DNA from: Cardiocondyla obscurior
Lineage: Eukaryota; Arthropoda; Insecta; Hymenoptera; Formicidae
Reading direction: 5' to 3'
Length of the DNA stretch: 64,000 bases
Assembly (NCBI RefSeq): GCF_019399895.1
Contig: NC_091869.1
Location: forward strand, 434,001 to 498,000
Numbering within the stretch: the stretch's first letter is position 1; each line of letters opens with the position of its first letter. Below, one piece after another: positions 1 to 13,500 of the stretch. Both the position numbers and the translations under genes were made by a program. The notes below the pieces were generated by a model. That model worked only from the letters and a program-made list of their open reading frames with translations, was not told the origin of the DNA and did not search any database.

Positions 1-1189
1 AAAATTAAAGAATAGCACGTAATATTTAAATATTCGCTGCTGCATCGTCCCAATGTTAATCGCAAACCGTTGTATTATTATAACTGCAGTATGTTTCAAT
101 TAATTTATCGTTGACCACGCATATTGCATCGACGTGGTGCAGCGCAACGTTTCGTCAGCATCGAACTGAAACTGGAACTTACGATTCGATGCATTCCGTG
201 CCCCATATCATAATTCTATACATATGTTGTGCAGCGTACAAAATTATAAATAAGTTTTTATTTCATACGAGGAGTAAAGCCATTACCCGATTTGACAATC
301 ATGGGCCGTTAAATATCAATTTTTATAGCGTTTTTTTTTACACAGATATATGCATTATGATACAACAACCGTATTGTTTTATCAAACTTTATAGTAGCAA
401 AAAATTTTACGCACAAACGTGCAAGGAACGCATTAAAGCGAATAACTCTTTTAAGAAAGTACAGCTATTCTACGATATTATATCCGTTCTCGAAGAAACA
501 TTGCAAAGAACGATACCTTTTATGCGAACGGATATAAAAGCGACCATTAGCTTCTCTGATGGTATTCAGTGACGCCCTAATACTCTAAAAGCAGCTAAAT
601 CTCGCGTACGACAAAGAAATACGCGGCCGTAAATATACATTGCACGATAAATTTGGACTCGGTATAAATGAATGCGGTAATATAAATTAAGCCCTTTTTG
701 CTGGAATACATTTTTTAAATTGTAAAAAATTTTATTTTAAAATGAGAGAGCTGATTAAAAGGATCCGTGTAAGATAAAATGGACTTAATAATGATCTCTA
801 TACGTCATATTTGCGGGATGTAATTACGTTAATAATTGCGATAAAATATTATTTCAGTCACATAAAAGTACTGCATTTAAAAATAGTATTATACATTTAA
901 TGAGAGGGACTAAATATTATAAAGTGCTCGCTTTGCTTCTTTTTAAAAAAAAAAACTTTTACATTAAAGATATTTCAAATACTTTTCATTTTTTTAAATA
1001 TAATTTACATACATTCGAATATTAATTATATTAATTTCCTTCGATTAATTAATTAAGTGAACTGCAAATGATTGATTGAATACTGCCATGGATCTGTTAG
1101 TTATAGACGCGGTACGTTAAATTTAACGAAACATTAATATTTAATATGATATTTTATCGTACAATATTTTAGTTATATTTCATAGCATA
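1..1189. other. No gene seen
   Basis: AT-rich. One open frame from about 111 to 572 has no coding composition and uses a non-ATG start. Confidence 0.6.
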
Positions 1190-1760
1190 GTTCAGATTTA
1201 AATAAAGTCGCTGAACGACTAGTGTAGGCGCTGACGCGCGCGGTGGCGGTCAGTCTAATGGTTTCCCTCATTTCTTTCCGCGCCGGACGCCGACGATGCA
1301 GCATCACCGCGCGCGACATTCCGTCCCGCTTTATTCGTACCGAAAGTTTCTCCAAGTTCCTTTCTCGAAAGTAAGTTGATTATATTCTTCTTTCTGCGTC
1401 AATTACATTATCTTCTTTCACATCGTGTCGAATCGTGTAGGGGTAACGAGCCAGACGCGCGAAAAGTTAAGGGCGGCCGGGTAACCTCACTTCGCGCGAC
1501 TTTGTCGTAACGACCGCCGCGTTTTCTTTCTGCCGGTGGCCGAGAAGTACGCCGTTAGCGAAACTCCGTGCTCGCGTATTATTGCGTTCCTTTACAATTT
1601 TTTATAGTATGATTTCCCGAGCGATCGTTGAGAGTTACGTGTCGGTCTGCCCTTTCGCGAGGCAAGGAATTGCACGAGTGTGTCAAAATGCCACTATGAT
1701 CGTAAAGTCGCGAAGTACGGCAGGGCCACCGTTGCCCGCGCTGAGTTATTTATGAGGCAA
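1190..1760. promoter_or_regulatory. CpG-rich block, possible promoter or first-exon region
   Basis: Clearly richer in G, C and CpG than its flanks, with the GTAAGT donor at 1371. No TATA box is evident. It may mark an internal or alternative promoter for plus-strand transcripts. Confidence 0.3.
1257..1370 (+). CDS. Possible first coding exon, 38 codons to a splice donor
   Basis: In a GC-rich, CpG-rich block, ATG at 1257 opens M-V-S-L-I-S-F-R-A-G-R-R-R-C to a strong donor CGAAA|GTAAGT at 1371. A TCAGTC resembling the arthropod initiator lies at 1247-1252. The exon would end in phase 2, so it cannot join the 5.49-kb exon directly. It could equally be a 5' UTR exon. Confidence 0.25.
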
Positions 1761-4700
1761 CGCTACGATTACTGATTTACGAACGGTGATCATAGGTTAG
1801 GTCACCTCGCGTCGGGAGTGCATATGTGCTCTCACCGAACTTTCAGTCCGTCTTAGAATATTGAATTCATTATTACTGACGCCAAGAAAAAAAGAAAAAA
1901 AAAATAGAAGAAAAATTGTCAAGAGCCGCCCGCAATTTATTTATTTCTTATCGCGACGTGTAAAATTTTTGAAATAAATTCGCCGTTCCGCGTATCGTCA
2001 TTTATACTCCGAGCACATCTATAAAGTCTGCTGCTGACTTACTTTCCGGCTTGAATTAATAAGCAATAAATTTTGTTTAAATAATATTTATCTTTTGGGT
2101 GGGACGCACAGCAAATGTGGAAACTTTTCGGCATGGTTATTTGTAAAATAATGCGTTCGAATATCTTACATTTAAATTGATCGCGAGAAATTCTACATAA
2201 TGAACTTTATGCGTGTCTCCGAACGAGAATTTGTACGACGTTTTATTTCTGACGTTATAATTTTATGGCGACAATGACAAATGACGATTCTTAAGATCAG
2301 CTTATGTAAACTGACTCGATTATTAATGAATGCTGAAAGTAAAACGACACGCGGGAGGAAATTCAGGTGGGCACGCCGCTTAAAAATCTGGACCTCAAGA
2401 TTCATATTTCACGGTAATTGTTCGTCCAGCACTATCAGGGATCGGGTGAAAAATTTCGAAAAATTGATCGGCCCATCGCGCTTGCACGTCCGGCTCATCC
2501 ATCTTTCCGCGATACCGTCATTAACGGCTGCTCCCTTTAGCGCGATATCCACGCGAACAATGGGATAGGTACGTAGAGGTGTACTGGAAGTTCTCTCTTG
2601 CGAAAATAAGGGGAGAGCGTCTTTTATTAGACAAATATCTTGTCCCCGCGAAAACTCCTCGTTTTATCCTATACCCGGTTACCCCTCCGAGGACATGGCG
2701 AGGACACGATAAGGACGAGTCTTATCTGGCCTTTGCTAAACCAGCTGGCATGATCTACACCGTTAGAATATGGGCTAATTTTGAGTTGACTTACTCTCAG
2801 GCTGCATTAAACAAAAGTTAACAGTATCTATTTAAATCTTTGAACCTCTCTGACTTGAAAAAGTCGTACAGAAAGAATTCCTTTCGCATACATTTACATA
2901 CGTCAGTTAACGTAATATAATTTTACGTATATTTATTTGTTGAATTGAAATTAAATTACTTTACTTTAGTTAAAGTGGATTTCTTGAAATTAATCGTGAT
3001 AGCGAGCTTTATCGTCGGATCACGTGTAGAATTTTGTTTTTCTTTTATTCGTCTAATTTCCTTGGTGTATTGTAGTTTTAAAAGAATGTTTAAGTAGCAA
3101 AGTAGAATAAGTTTCAGTGTGAAATTGTTTAAGTAAGTTTTGCGGCGCACGGTTTATTATCGCAAACGATAATCCTACGTGTTCCTGTTGTATAAATCAC
3201 GCGACTCTTGTGCCGGGATTAGAATACGCCGGCTCAAGCGATGAGGGCTTTACGAGGACAAATCGCGTCTCTCTAGAAGGTCTACGCGTTGAAATACGGA
3301 CAGTCTCTCGCGAATAATCCTGTAGTTTTCCAAGATCGAGTTCGCTCGAATGCGAGCCATCTGTAGCTTTAAAAGCCGTACACGACTCCTTCGGGAATTC
3401 TTCGAAAAGCTGACAAAGCCGTTCTACAGCACGATATCTTTTTGCACAACTATGATTCCAATACTTTATGTCAACATAATAAGCCAGTAAAAGTTATTTG
3501 TATTTCTCTCCTTTTTTTTTTAATTTTTTTTTAAATATTTTTTCCCTTTTTTTTTCGTGCAGTTAAAACTTTTTACATAACACGTATGTATTATATTATA
3601 CCGGCGCAGTACACATTTCGACATGTAATAATAAAACTTTCGTCTACCATTACTTTTTTACATAAATATTTTTACGTATAAAATTTGTAATTGAATTTTT
3701 TGGTTGGCAAAACGATCTTTTAATCGCGCACGTGTATCAGCGTGAATCAATTAATTATGTAAAATGGCAAGGGAACAGTTATCGCGATCGCGATCGTCAT
3801 CTATTGCATGTTAAAAGCTTTTACCAGTTTATGCGGACTTCGCCGAGTTGTTCGGACGTGTTTATCGTAAAAGAGATCGAGGCGCTGCTCCATTCTATAC
3901 AAGCAATATCCTTTCGTACGGCGCCCAAAGAACGCGACGTTCACTCGAGCGACATCGAGATCACTCGATAACCTCTCGTTTTCTGAGCATCGTCCCCGCA
4001 GGATTTTCTCAAGACATTCCGTTTCTTACGCGGAATTTAAAGTCACGCGTACCTACATTAACGAACGCATTTTTACGCATCTTTGTTTTCTTTTAAACTA
4101 TTCTAATAATTTAACAATTTTTATTATTTTTTACACGACACGAAAGAATTAATTTAATAAAGTAAAAAACAAAATGACAGATAATCGAATTGAAAACTTG
4201 TATAGAGGAAATTTACTTACATGATAACCCGAGCAGAAGTGATCAGAATATTAGCCGTAGCAATTAATGCCGTCTCAAATTAATGTGAAATACATACGAC
4301 GTAATTCGAGCGGAAGTTTCGTAGAACCACGGACGAAATGAAATAGTTCAACACAGAAACAGCGGAGAAAGGACGCGCTGGTTGCTTTCTCGTCTCGGCT
4401 TAATTCGGGTTAACCAGCAACTTCGTACATAGATTACGCAATACATGGCAGATCTGAACTTGGGTCAGCAACGCGCCGAGAAATACAGCTTTCGCTAGGT
4501 TTCTCTCTCGGCGCAAAAGCGACATTGTACGCAAAATGGATTAATTAATTAGCTAACTGTGGCGCGACATTATTATCCGTTTAGAATTAAAATTTAATGA
4601 AAAATACGTCAAAGGCGTTTACATAAAAAGAAAAGAAGAACATTTATATTACGTCATTAAGAAAATACGAAATGTAATCAAGCCGAAAGCTTGATAATAT

Positions 4701-5489
4701 GCTTGCTAACGTAGTATAGTATTTCACACGCAATTAGATGATTGATTAATTTGCTTTTAGAATAAGGAATATTTAAAGTAAAAAAATATATATATATATA
4801 TATAAAATAATATTTTAGCAGTTGGTTAAAATTGTTTAATGATAATGGAGTAATGATAGTTTCTAATTTTTTTCTTTTAGCATGCCAAATTCTTTAGCAG
4901 TATCATTTATTCACATTTTATCTCGCATAGCTCAAATCAAGCTGCCCAGTAATGCGACATGTTCTAATTAATGTGTCTAACTTGAGAATTGGTGTTATCT
5001 TTAACCTCGCAACTCCATGCCTTTTTTTTTTGTAAGATAGATGAAGCCAAAAGGATCCTGCGCGTCGTAGTTTTTCTTATTACGTTTCTCGTATCTAATC
5101 CAATTATTCTTCCCGTTCCTCAGTGTTATTCTGCCCATTGTCAGTTTCACGTGGAACTTTTTCTTAATAATTTTTTTTTCCTTTCTTTCAATTTATATAC
5201 ATCTTTGTAATGTTTTTCTGATATTTTTGTCAGTTGAATTTTCTTAGTCCATCGAATATCTATTTTGTTCCTTAGCTTTAGCTCGACAATCAACTATTTT
5301 ATTATTCTTTACAGTTTATTTCTCTCGTTCGTTATCTGTGCCTTTTCACAGATGAACGAATGTCTTCGTTATTATTACGCACGAATAAATTCGCGGCATG
5401 GGGGTCGGTTATGTCGCAGCTAAAAATTTAGTCAACGCTCGGGAACCGTTTTCGCGCCTAAAAGCCCTTGTCTGTTATTGTTTTTCCAG
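1761..5489. other. Intron-like or intergenic DNA
   Basis: AT-rich with poly-T runs and an AT dinucleotide repeat at about 4786-4804. A good acceptor at 4880 leads only to a 29-codon frame. No convincing exon before 5490. Confidence 0.55.
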
Positions 5490-5642
5490 GACCGCGAATT
5501 TGTGGAGATGGAGGTGCCGTACAACGGTGCTCCGAAGAGGCCGGGATCGCCATCACCCCTGACCTCCCCCGCACACAGCACTGCCTCCCGGGGCGGCCTG
5601 CTGCAGTCCTGCTGCGGACGCTGCTACCCCCAACGTTACCAG
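5490..5642 (+). CDS. Coding exon of an unidentified plus-strand gene (51 codons, phase 0 to 0)
   Basis: A strong polypyrimidine tract and acceptor (TGTTTTTCCAG, AG at 5488-5489) lead into a GC-rich frame beginning D-R-E-F-V-E-M-E-V-P-Y. A Ser/Pro/Thr-rich stretch follows, then a Cys-rich segment C-C-G-R-C-Y-P-Q-R-Y-Q. A good donor CAG|GTACGC follows at 5643. Third codon positions are mostly G or C, unlike the flanks. The composition suggests a cytoplasmic tail with possible palmitoylation cysteines, but I do not recognise the protein. Upstream exons must lie left of the window or be unrecognised. Confidence 0.7.
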
Positions 5643-5867
5643 GTACGCGGTCGACGTATACTCGCCTCGATTACTTCTATAAACGAGACCGCGCCCTCGT
5701 CCTCTTCCCATTCTCACCAATCGCAGCCCGGTCGGTCGCAATATCAGCCAGCTCCGGTCGATCCGACGACCGTGCCGAATGTCGTGTTCAACGTGCCGGG
5801 CGATGCTGACCGGCAGCATCGCCAGGGCGCGAGCTCGTCCAGCCCGTACAACGAGACTAGGGTGTGA
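5490..5867 (+). CDS. Read-through terminal form of the 5.49-kb exon, ending in a PDZ ligand
   Basis: If the donor at 5643 is not used, the frame stays open for 74 more codons to TGA at 5865-5867, giving a 125-residue C-terminal segment. The extension is Ser/Gln/Pro-rich, keeps GC-rich third positions and ends S-P-Y-N-E-T-R-V. Thr at -2 and Val at 0 make a class I PDZ-binding motif, as on many synaptic membrane proteins (neuroligins end -T-T-R-V, but there is no other evidence for that family here). I infer a real alternative end; unspliced intron is the alternative. Confidence 0.55.
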   Translation, partial: DREFVEMEVPYNGAPKRPGSPSPLTSPAHSTASRGGLLQSCCGRCYPQRYQVRGRRILASITSINETAPSSSSHSHQSQPGRSQYQPAPVDPTTVPNVVFNVPGDADRQHRQGASSSSPYNETRV

Positions 5868-7363
5868 GCCGGGGTAAGGACTGACGACGCGATCTTGATT
5901 GTCCGGCGAGAGATTCGATCATTGAAATCGATTCCCGGGGACGAGACTCATCGCAGCGCGACCCGGTTACCCTTATTGAATTCCGGACTGCCGACTGGGA
6001 TTCTTGCTCTTCGAAGACGCCGGCTATCCTTGTCGAGTTCTCAGCTAATGATAGCAATCCGGCAAATTTCTCGATGGACTTAAGGAGGTAACAACGAGGC
6101 CGCGAACGAGATAATTCGTACGTCGCTCGTATTCTAGCTTCGTTGAAATTAATTGGTTCGAGTGTGACGAAAGTATTATTCCTAAGCTCTTCAGGCCGGC
6201 AAGACGGATCGATCTTCTCGCGTGAGAGAGAATTGAATCGGTACGAGAACGCAGGAGTCGCGCGAGCCTGGCTTGTACCGGTTGTAATCACGTCGCGAGT
6301 TGGGAATGTTAATTGAATGAACGTCTTTTCGAGGAGTGCTTAACTCGGATACGACACTTTTAATCGTTTCTACTAATGGAAATCAGCTGTTTCCAACTGA
6401 ACGAATAGCTTAACGGCCGCAGTCGGTTATTTCTTCTTATTCTCGATTCCTCAGGGTCGCTCTAGTCAAAATTTACGATTAACTAGGGCCTCTGGCGACA
6501 AAGACTAACTGCAATGCGTATCGCGAACGGAGGACAAGACAGAGCGCCGCATATACTCTGTCTTTCTTTGCAGGGCACCGTATCTACTCTATCTTCGTTT
6601 CTGTTGTCATTGGTACAACGTGCAGTTACTCTTCCGACGAGAATGTTAATTGTCCTTTCGGTACCATTTGTTCTTCAGCGCGGTTAACTTTCCTGAAGAT
6701 TAAATCGTAGATCTAAAGAGATTAATGAAATCGATGGAGATATTCACTCAGTTAAGATCGAATCTTCTGGTTAAAGCCAAGAGTTGGTTAAAGACAAGAA
6801 TGCGTTGAGTCAACTTACTCGTAGACTACGATAGCTTCGCTAATTGATGAAAAGATAGTTTGCGTCTCTTGTGTTATATTTTATTTTTAATTAAACATCA
6901 ATAATATATAACGTTTTTTTTATATCTTTCTAAAGCAATGCAGAATACATAAGTTTATGCAATTTATTGCAAATATTTTTTTATTTTACATTTAACTTTT
7001 GTGATATATTTTATATAATATTAATAGAAAAACATTTTTTTTTTTTAAGTTTAATGGAGAAGTTGAAGTTAGATTGGATACGATCGGGAAATTTAATCCG
7101 TCTTATTTGTTCTCAATAGTTCATCGCGAACTAAATTCGAGAAAGTTAAGTCAAAGTTATTTTAGAGATAAGTTTTGATTGTCAAAGAAGATTCATAGGT
7201 TTAATCTGTGGTGTCTATCTCTATCCAGCACTGCCGTTGAAGATACGAATTCTCAACTACCCTTAAGCTGGCGTTAAGATTATGCGCTACTCGTGTGATT
7301 TGTAATAATTCGTTTGAAAGTTCGTCATTTGAAGTGGATCGTCCAAATTGTTCGCAATTTATA
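5868..7363. other. Intron or 3' UTR
   Basis: Follows the TGA of the read-through form. A strong acceptor at about 6577 (TCTGTCTTTCTTTGCAG) opens a phase-0 frame of about 37 codons (G-T-V-S-T-L-S-S-F-L-L-S ...), hydrophobic and unconvincing. Confidence 0.5.
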
Positions 7364-7522
7364 AAGGTGTGTACGCATTTAACGAACGAACAACGAACGC
7401 GGACATTCACGAACAAATCAATCACCATGAAAATAACGCATCAACACACGTCGTCGACGAATATTCGCGGTCGCTGTGTTCGTTCGGTGTTCGTTCGCTA
7501 ACAATAAGTGTATACACACCTT
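7364..7522. mobile_element. MITE-like element with long imperfect terminal inverted repeats
   Basis: The ends are perfect 10-bp inverted repeats, AAGGTGTGTA at 7364-7373 and its complement at 7513-7522. Inside, CGAACGAACAACGAACG (7383-7399) is mirrored with one mismatch near 7479-7497, and CGCGGACATTC is mirrored less well. Almost the whole 159 bp folds on itself. There is no coding capacity, as expected of a non-autonomous DNA transposon. No clear target-site duplication. Confidence 0.6.
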
Positions 7523-10500
7523 AAGAATCGGCACGGATTTACGTTTTGCGAAAGATTCGTGTTCTTTTATCTAATAAAAAAAAAAAGAAAAAGAAAGAAA
7601 ATTACTCCACCGACGTGTACGAGAAATCGCAAATGCGAATTTGACGAATTTATTTTTCGCACTATTCACACATGACTCGCGGAGCCGTAAATCGCGCACA
7701 GCTTGGCTTCAGCTTTAGGAGTTAGGCGATAATCTCGATTCTAATCTCCGTGAGGGTGAGGCGATTAATAGGATCGCCGACGTTTCGCTCGCTTGGTTTC
7801 CAGAGATTTATCGTTGAAAATGTCCAGATCGGCTGACCAATGAGGTGTCCAACATGCGAGCATTCCGTTCCGCTACGTTACTATTGATTAATCTCTAGGA
7901 ATCCTCAGGTACGCGTTGATCGAAGGATTTTATCGCACATATTAATCACGACACACTTAGTATTACGTCGTTGATTACTAAGTACTCTCGCAGAAGGTCT
8001 AAAAAGACATTATCTCGTAGTGATTGCTATATCTTTATTAAATTCTAAATCAATGTTATAGTTGTAAAGATAGAGTAATGACAAGTGCACTCCCTTTTTT
8101 CCGTTAATTCACACTGTAATCTACGAATAATCTTGATTCATAGGATGCCTTTGCCTTGCACTGACGTAGAACTTAAGAACGAGTTGCTCTTTTTCTCTCG
8201 ATCATATCGCAATCAATGGCATGCAACCTGTATTTTATAATTCCAACGAAAGGGCTTTACATTTGTCTATTATTTTTAATTTTGTTTTCATTAAATTTTT
8301 ACTAAAATTTATAGTTAATCGTAATAATTATAACTATTGTTGCATAGTAATTTTATAAATTGCTTATAAATTTTACCTTTAATCAAATCGAAGCAATAAT
8401 AATAACAATTTTTATTCTACTGCATTTAACTCTTAATTGCCTTTTTTTTAATTACTTATTATATGTTTGTCATTTTATGCGCGATATTGTATATTTGTTG
8501 TTTGACGATTATAGTGAAATATAATTAACAATTATTATATTTATATAATAAAATCGTAAGTAAATCAAAAAATGTTTGAGAGAGGAGGGAAAATTATAAA
8601 GGTTGCACGTCATTGTGCTTAGATCTGTAGGAGATTCAGATCCGATAGAAACCCGTCTTCCAGCAAAACTATCGACCTCCATCTGTCGCGGGAGCGTGTC
8701 TCTCCACAAGCCCCGTGTCCCATGTCTTCCATTTTTAGATTAACTTGACGTATATTGCCGCATCGAGTCCCTGCCCCGAGCTCGCGCCCGTCCCGCTCTC
8801 GTCTGATAATCGCCCGTACTAATAACCCGTAACTCGGTCTATATAATCCTTCGTTCCATTAAAATCCACCGAACACCGCCAATCGCAAGTACCCCGCGCC
8901 GAAAGTTCAACCGCAAAACCCGATCCGCCGTGGCCGATTCACGAACGAGCAGTCAATCGATACGCTGAGACAAATCTAGCCCGTATTTTATTATTCATAA
9001 AAATCATATTTGCTATTTTCGCGAACACGCTAGTGTAACGTATTTTGGTTTGATCGAAATGCAAGGCTAAATGCCGATATCCTATAAATCAGTTATATAT
9101 AATTATTGATTAAGACGTATATAAGATGGAATCGCATGCAAAATAATCCCCGGAGTCTTCGAAATCATAATTGAGAAGAATGACATACAGAAATTTTACG
9201 GGAGTTTCGATAATTTTTTAGAAAATTTGCATACTACTATCTAAATTGACTTGAACATTGGAAATAATATATTATCCATTCGTGTTAAGATAAATTGTGA
9301 TAAATTTATGGCAATAATTAATAAGATAATTGCAATTTTAATCGTTTCCTCGAACGTGGACGATTTACATTTAAAACTTAAGATAAGAATTTCATATACA
9401 GCCTCGCATTTCGATCTAGAATCTACGTGACACTAGTGATCGTTATCAGAGCTGGAAGTCGTGAATTGATGGTATGCCACGTGCAATATCTTAGCAATGA
9501 CGTAACCATCGCCAAGATAAATAAGCTTTGCTTTCGAGAGCGGCGAAAAATCGTCGCGAAGACCTATGAAACTATTCTTTATTAACGTGACGATATTCGT
9601 CGCGAATAAAGGACTCAAGTTTCAAGATTAAGATCCCCCAGAGATGGTAAAAGGTTGATCGATAGGTGTGAGACTTTTTTCTGCCCTAAATTAGCTTTAA
9701 GACGAACGAACTCTTCCCTTTGTTGGTAGGCTTGACGGTAACGAAGAAACGTTCGAATTAATTGTCGACCGATAGCGATAATGGAACCGGTAACAATGTA
9801 GGAGCTCGCACGGTGCGAGAGATGTACATATATATACATACGTACAATATTCATTAATGCAAGTCGTTTCATTGTCTCGCCGAAAACTGGCTTGCGTTAA
9901 AGATCGAACAAAAAAGTTTCAACTTCGACGTTCCGCTTTGGTGCGATTTTAATTTCACTCGCAATTTTAAATCTTCTCTTGCAGGGGAAATAACAATTAG
10001 CAAGCTTGAAGTTACAACGTCTCTCGGTTACAATAATAACTTTTTATCTCGCTTATGATTATTGTTTTATTTCAGAGTGTAAATGAAAAAAATTTTTCAT
10101 AGTAACAATTTTGACGGTAATATCATTTTAATTTTTTTTAATGCGAATTTTTCAACGATTAATCGAAACGAAAGTAACGCGGAAACGTAATTAAAAGAGA
10201 CTCTTTTTTTTTAGTTTATTCTTTCTTCAGGTTGACTGTACGGAGTGTTATCGTTTTCGTTTGTAAAATTTAATTTTGATATTATCGGCTAATTGAACCA
10301 CATAGGTATCCATTGACTTTGAATAGATTTCGATCAAATAGATCGTTTCCCAATTTAGGTGACGCACGCCAGTTTGATGTATAATAGTTTTTCCATTGTG
10401 ATCGGTTCAGGTGAAATACGGTCGCGCGCTATTCATTTATTTATTTTTCTTTTTTACGGGAGAGATTCGTGTCGACGTCATTCATTCGTCATACAATCGA

Positions 10501-13500
10501 TTCTACGTGGCGATTAAGGGTTGATCGCGAACCAACGTGTGATTGTCAGAAAATAATAAAATGAGACGTAACATGATTTTTCGAATATATAAGTTTTCAT
10601 TTCAATTTGTCCCGTATTTGTGGGTTTGTCGTTATGTCAGCATTTTTATCTAAAGAGAATTCTTTTCTCTGAGCCTTGCACTTCGCTAGTTTAAAAGATT
10701 TACGTTTTTTGATACTTAGAAAATTTTATATTACAATTGTGACTTATACGAGAAGATCGTTGCGTCGGTAATATTCATACGAAGTTTTCGATCGACCCTT
10801 GTTACAATTTAGTTATAAAAAATACTTGCCACATTCCAGAAACGGTCTGCTACTTTCGATAATGTGATGAAATTTTTTTTTCCCACGTAACGCGGCCTAA
10901 GCGTGACATGATGAAATCAAATTAACAGAATCAAGGAAATAAAGAAACTGAGATTTTTTAATAAACTCCTTCATTCCTTACATGACTCTTTTAAGCAAAT
11001 ATAGATATCGCATTCTTTACGTAAGAACTGCCAATAAAGTTAGAATGAACATGAAAGTGTACGCAGTATTTAAAAACATTCATTACAGATTTTTTTTTTT
11101 TAATATAATGTAAGAAACAAAATAACATTTTTGTTTTTTGCTCATTTATAATTAAAATATACGTAAAATAAGAGATTGAATGTGATATTTATACTTGCAT
11201 AAGTTCTTCTTGTACAAGATAAAACTTTTAGCAAACAGAAATACTTTTATTCGCAATTTATAACAAAAAAAAAAAAAATTATTACGTATTGAGCGTTATT
11301 TAAAAATATCAAAGATAACGATATTTAATATTAAAGGATATTAATTAATATTCAACGATTGATAGGTGTAATGTTCTATTATATATTTTTTTTTTTTTAT
11401 AAATTTCCTAAATGCAATAAACGGTTATTAAATATTATTAATATTATATCATATAATATAATGAAGATATAATATGTTAAAAAGTTAATTGAGATGGGAA
11501 AGGGATCGGGGAATCGATAGTGCTAATTTCAACAGGCAATTATTAATGTGAAAAAAATGGTGGAAAATGCTAGTCGGGCAACGAGCCAAAAATAAACGTT
11601 TTACAAGAAAATCACTGTTCGTATACGCGGGTTTGCATGAGTTTTTACAAGTCGCTGTATATAACCGCGTATGGTCATCCTTGCACAATTATCGACTTCA
11701 AGTTGATACAACAGCCCTGACCTTAGAGTCGTGCCACGTGATGTGTAGCGTGTAGGATAGAGAAAGTAGATTCGATCGTCTCTTTATATTTTTTTTTCTT
11801 TTTTTTTTAAGAGATATTCATTGCAATTATCAAAATATGGGAGAAAGTTAGTTTCATAATTATAAGAATATAGTTTCTTTTGAATGATCGATGTTTTGAT
11901 CGAATAAATCTGCATTGTTTTACGACTCGAAATTAACGAGCAAAGTAATAAATTAGTACGTGAATTAAAAATTAAAAATACGTATGTAATAAAAGTTTTG
12001 TATTTAATATCCGTTAAAATTGAAATTTAATACGATCAACGTGAGAAATTAATTTTTAATTACACGTTTTTCGAAGTTTACACTCCTTCTGCCATGCGGC
12101 GGTTTATTTGTCGTCCTCTCTTCAAGACTGTCTTGTCAAGGTTAAGCAGGGAGGGATTAATTTTTAGCTGGGAGATTGTAGCATCGACTTAGGAAATGAG
12201 ATGCAGGCTAATGCGTGTATTTTGCACAAAGGTATCATTCTCCTGCGGTCATGCCTTTATTATAGAAATATATTTATAGCCTCGAATGCGTCACGCGATG
12301 TGCGCGACGTATATAATTAGAAATTGAATTTATATGCAAGAGTGACAAAGTATGCAAGAGCCACGCAATGTTTGAAGAAACGACTCTTAATTAATTGATA
12401 ATAAAAACATCGACGTTACATGATATACACGCGCAGTTATATACATATATATATTTTTTTTTTTACTATTTTTAATTTTTTTTTTTTTTTTTGATTAACA
12501 ATATGCCACGCGCTTGCATACGTTATTCTCGACGATCTCAATTTTCACTGGTACGAAACGGCAGAAGCCGAATCGAGCAATTCAAACGTTGGCGAGCAAC
12601 ACATTTTGAACGTTCAACGGATTAGTCCGCTCTCGATACCTCGGCAAGATTAATACGACCGCGATTATTTATACAGTCCGCAATCGCAGGTTGCATACAA
12701 GTCGCGTGCGGCTTGCATATCTGTACGCGGCATGCAGTTTGTACACGTTGAATGGCAAGTGGCATACCCACGTTGCAAAACGATGATCGATCGGTTGGTA
12801 CAACCCGCACGTGACCACCTATACAGTGGGGATACATTGCGAATGCACGTCGTGTCAGAAATGCACGTGTACACTAGTCTGATCGACAAATTAATTTTAA
12901 TCGCGGTAATGTCAGCGATAAAACAATTCAATATCGCGGCGACTGGTTTTGATGTCAAGGAAATTGCCCCGCAAGTGATAGCGTTGACAAACGGAGAACA
13001 GTTCAATTAATTATTGTTGCGTTCTGCTTCAGAACGCGAACGTGCGACATTAATCTTTTACATTTCTTTTTCCCTTCCGTTTGTTTTTTATTGAATATTT
13101 CGCGATTGTACACGCGCGAGTATACATACTCGTGTGAGAGATATAGGGAGCTTACTTTTCCAATTTTGTTTCGTTTAATTTGAAAAGATAAAAAGTTTGT
13201 GAGAAATTTTTTTAGGATTTGTGTGTCTTAATTGTTATACAGTCGTGGGAGCTACGTCGAAGAACGCCTGCAGTAAATTAAATCAGCGGGAAAGACCGAA
13301 ATTAGATTTACTGGTCAAAGATTTCCTTCGCTTCTTCCAGTGGTAGATATTAATTAAATAGCAGGATGTTCGCCGCTCCGTCGAGCACCGTCAATTTAAT
13401 CACTCGTGAAAAGTCCGGGAGATTCTGGGGGTAGTTTCCGGTCATGCAAGCGCGCGGCACGTGAATAATTCATCCGTTAGAATCGGCCGAATGGTATCCG

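Noticed and set aside
5553..5819. 88-codon minus-strand frame
   Set aside because: Antisense shadow of the 5.49-kb exon.
6154..6164. GGTTCGAGT resembling a tRNA B box
   Set aside because: The rest of the B-box consensus and an A box with a foldable cloverleaf are missing.
12665..13010. 113-codon minus and 92-codon plus frames
   Set aside because: Opposed frames over the same bases, no signal peptide, membrane topology or motif of a known receptor family.
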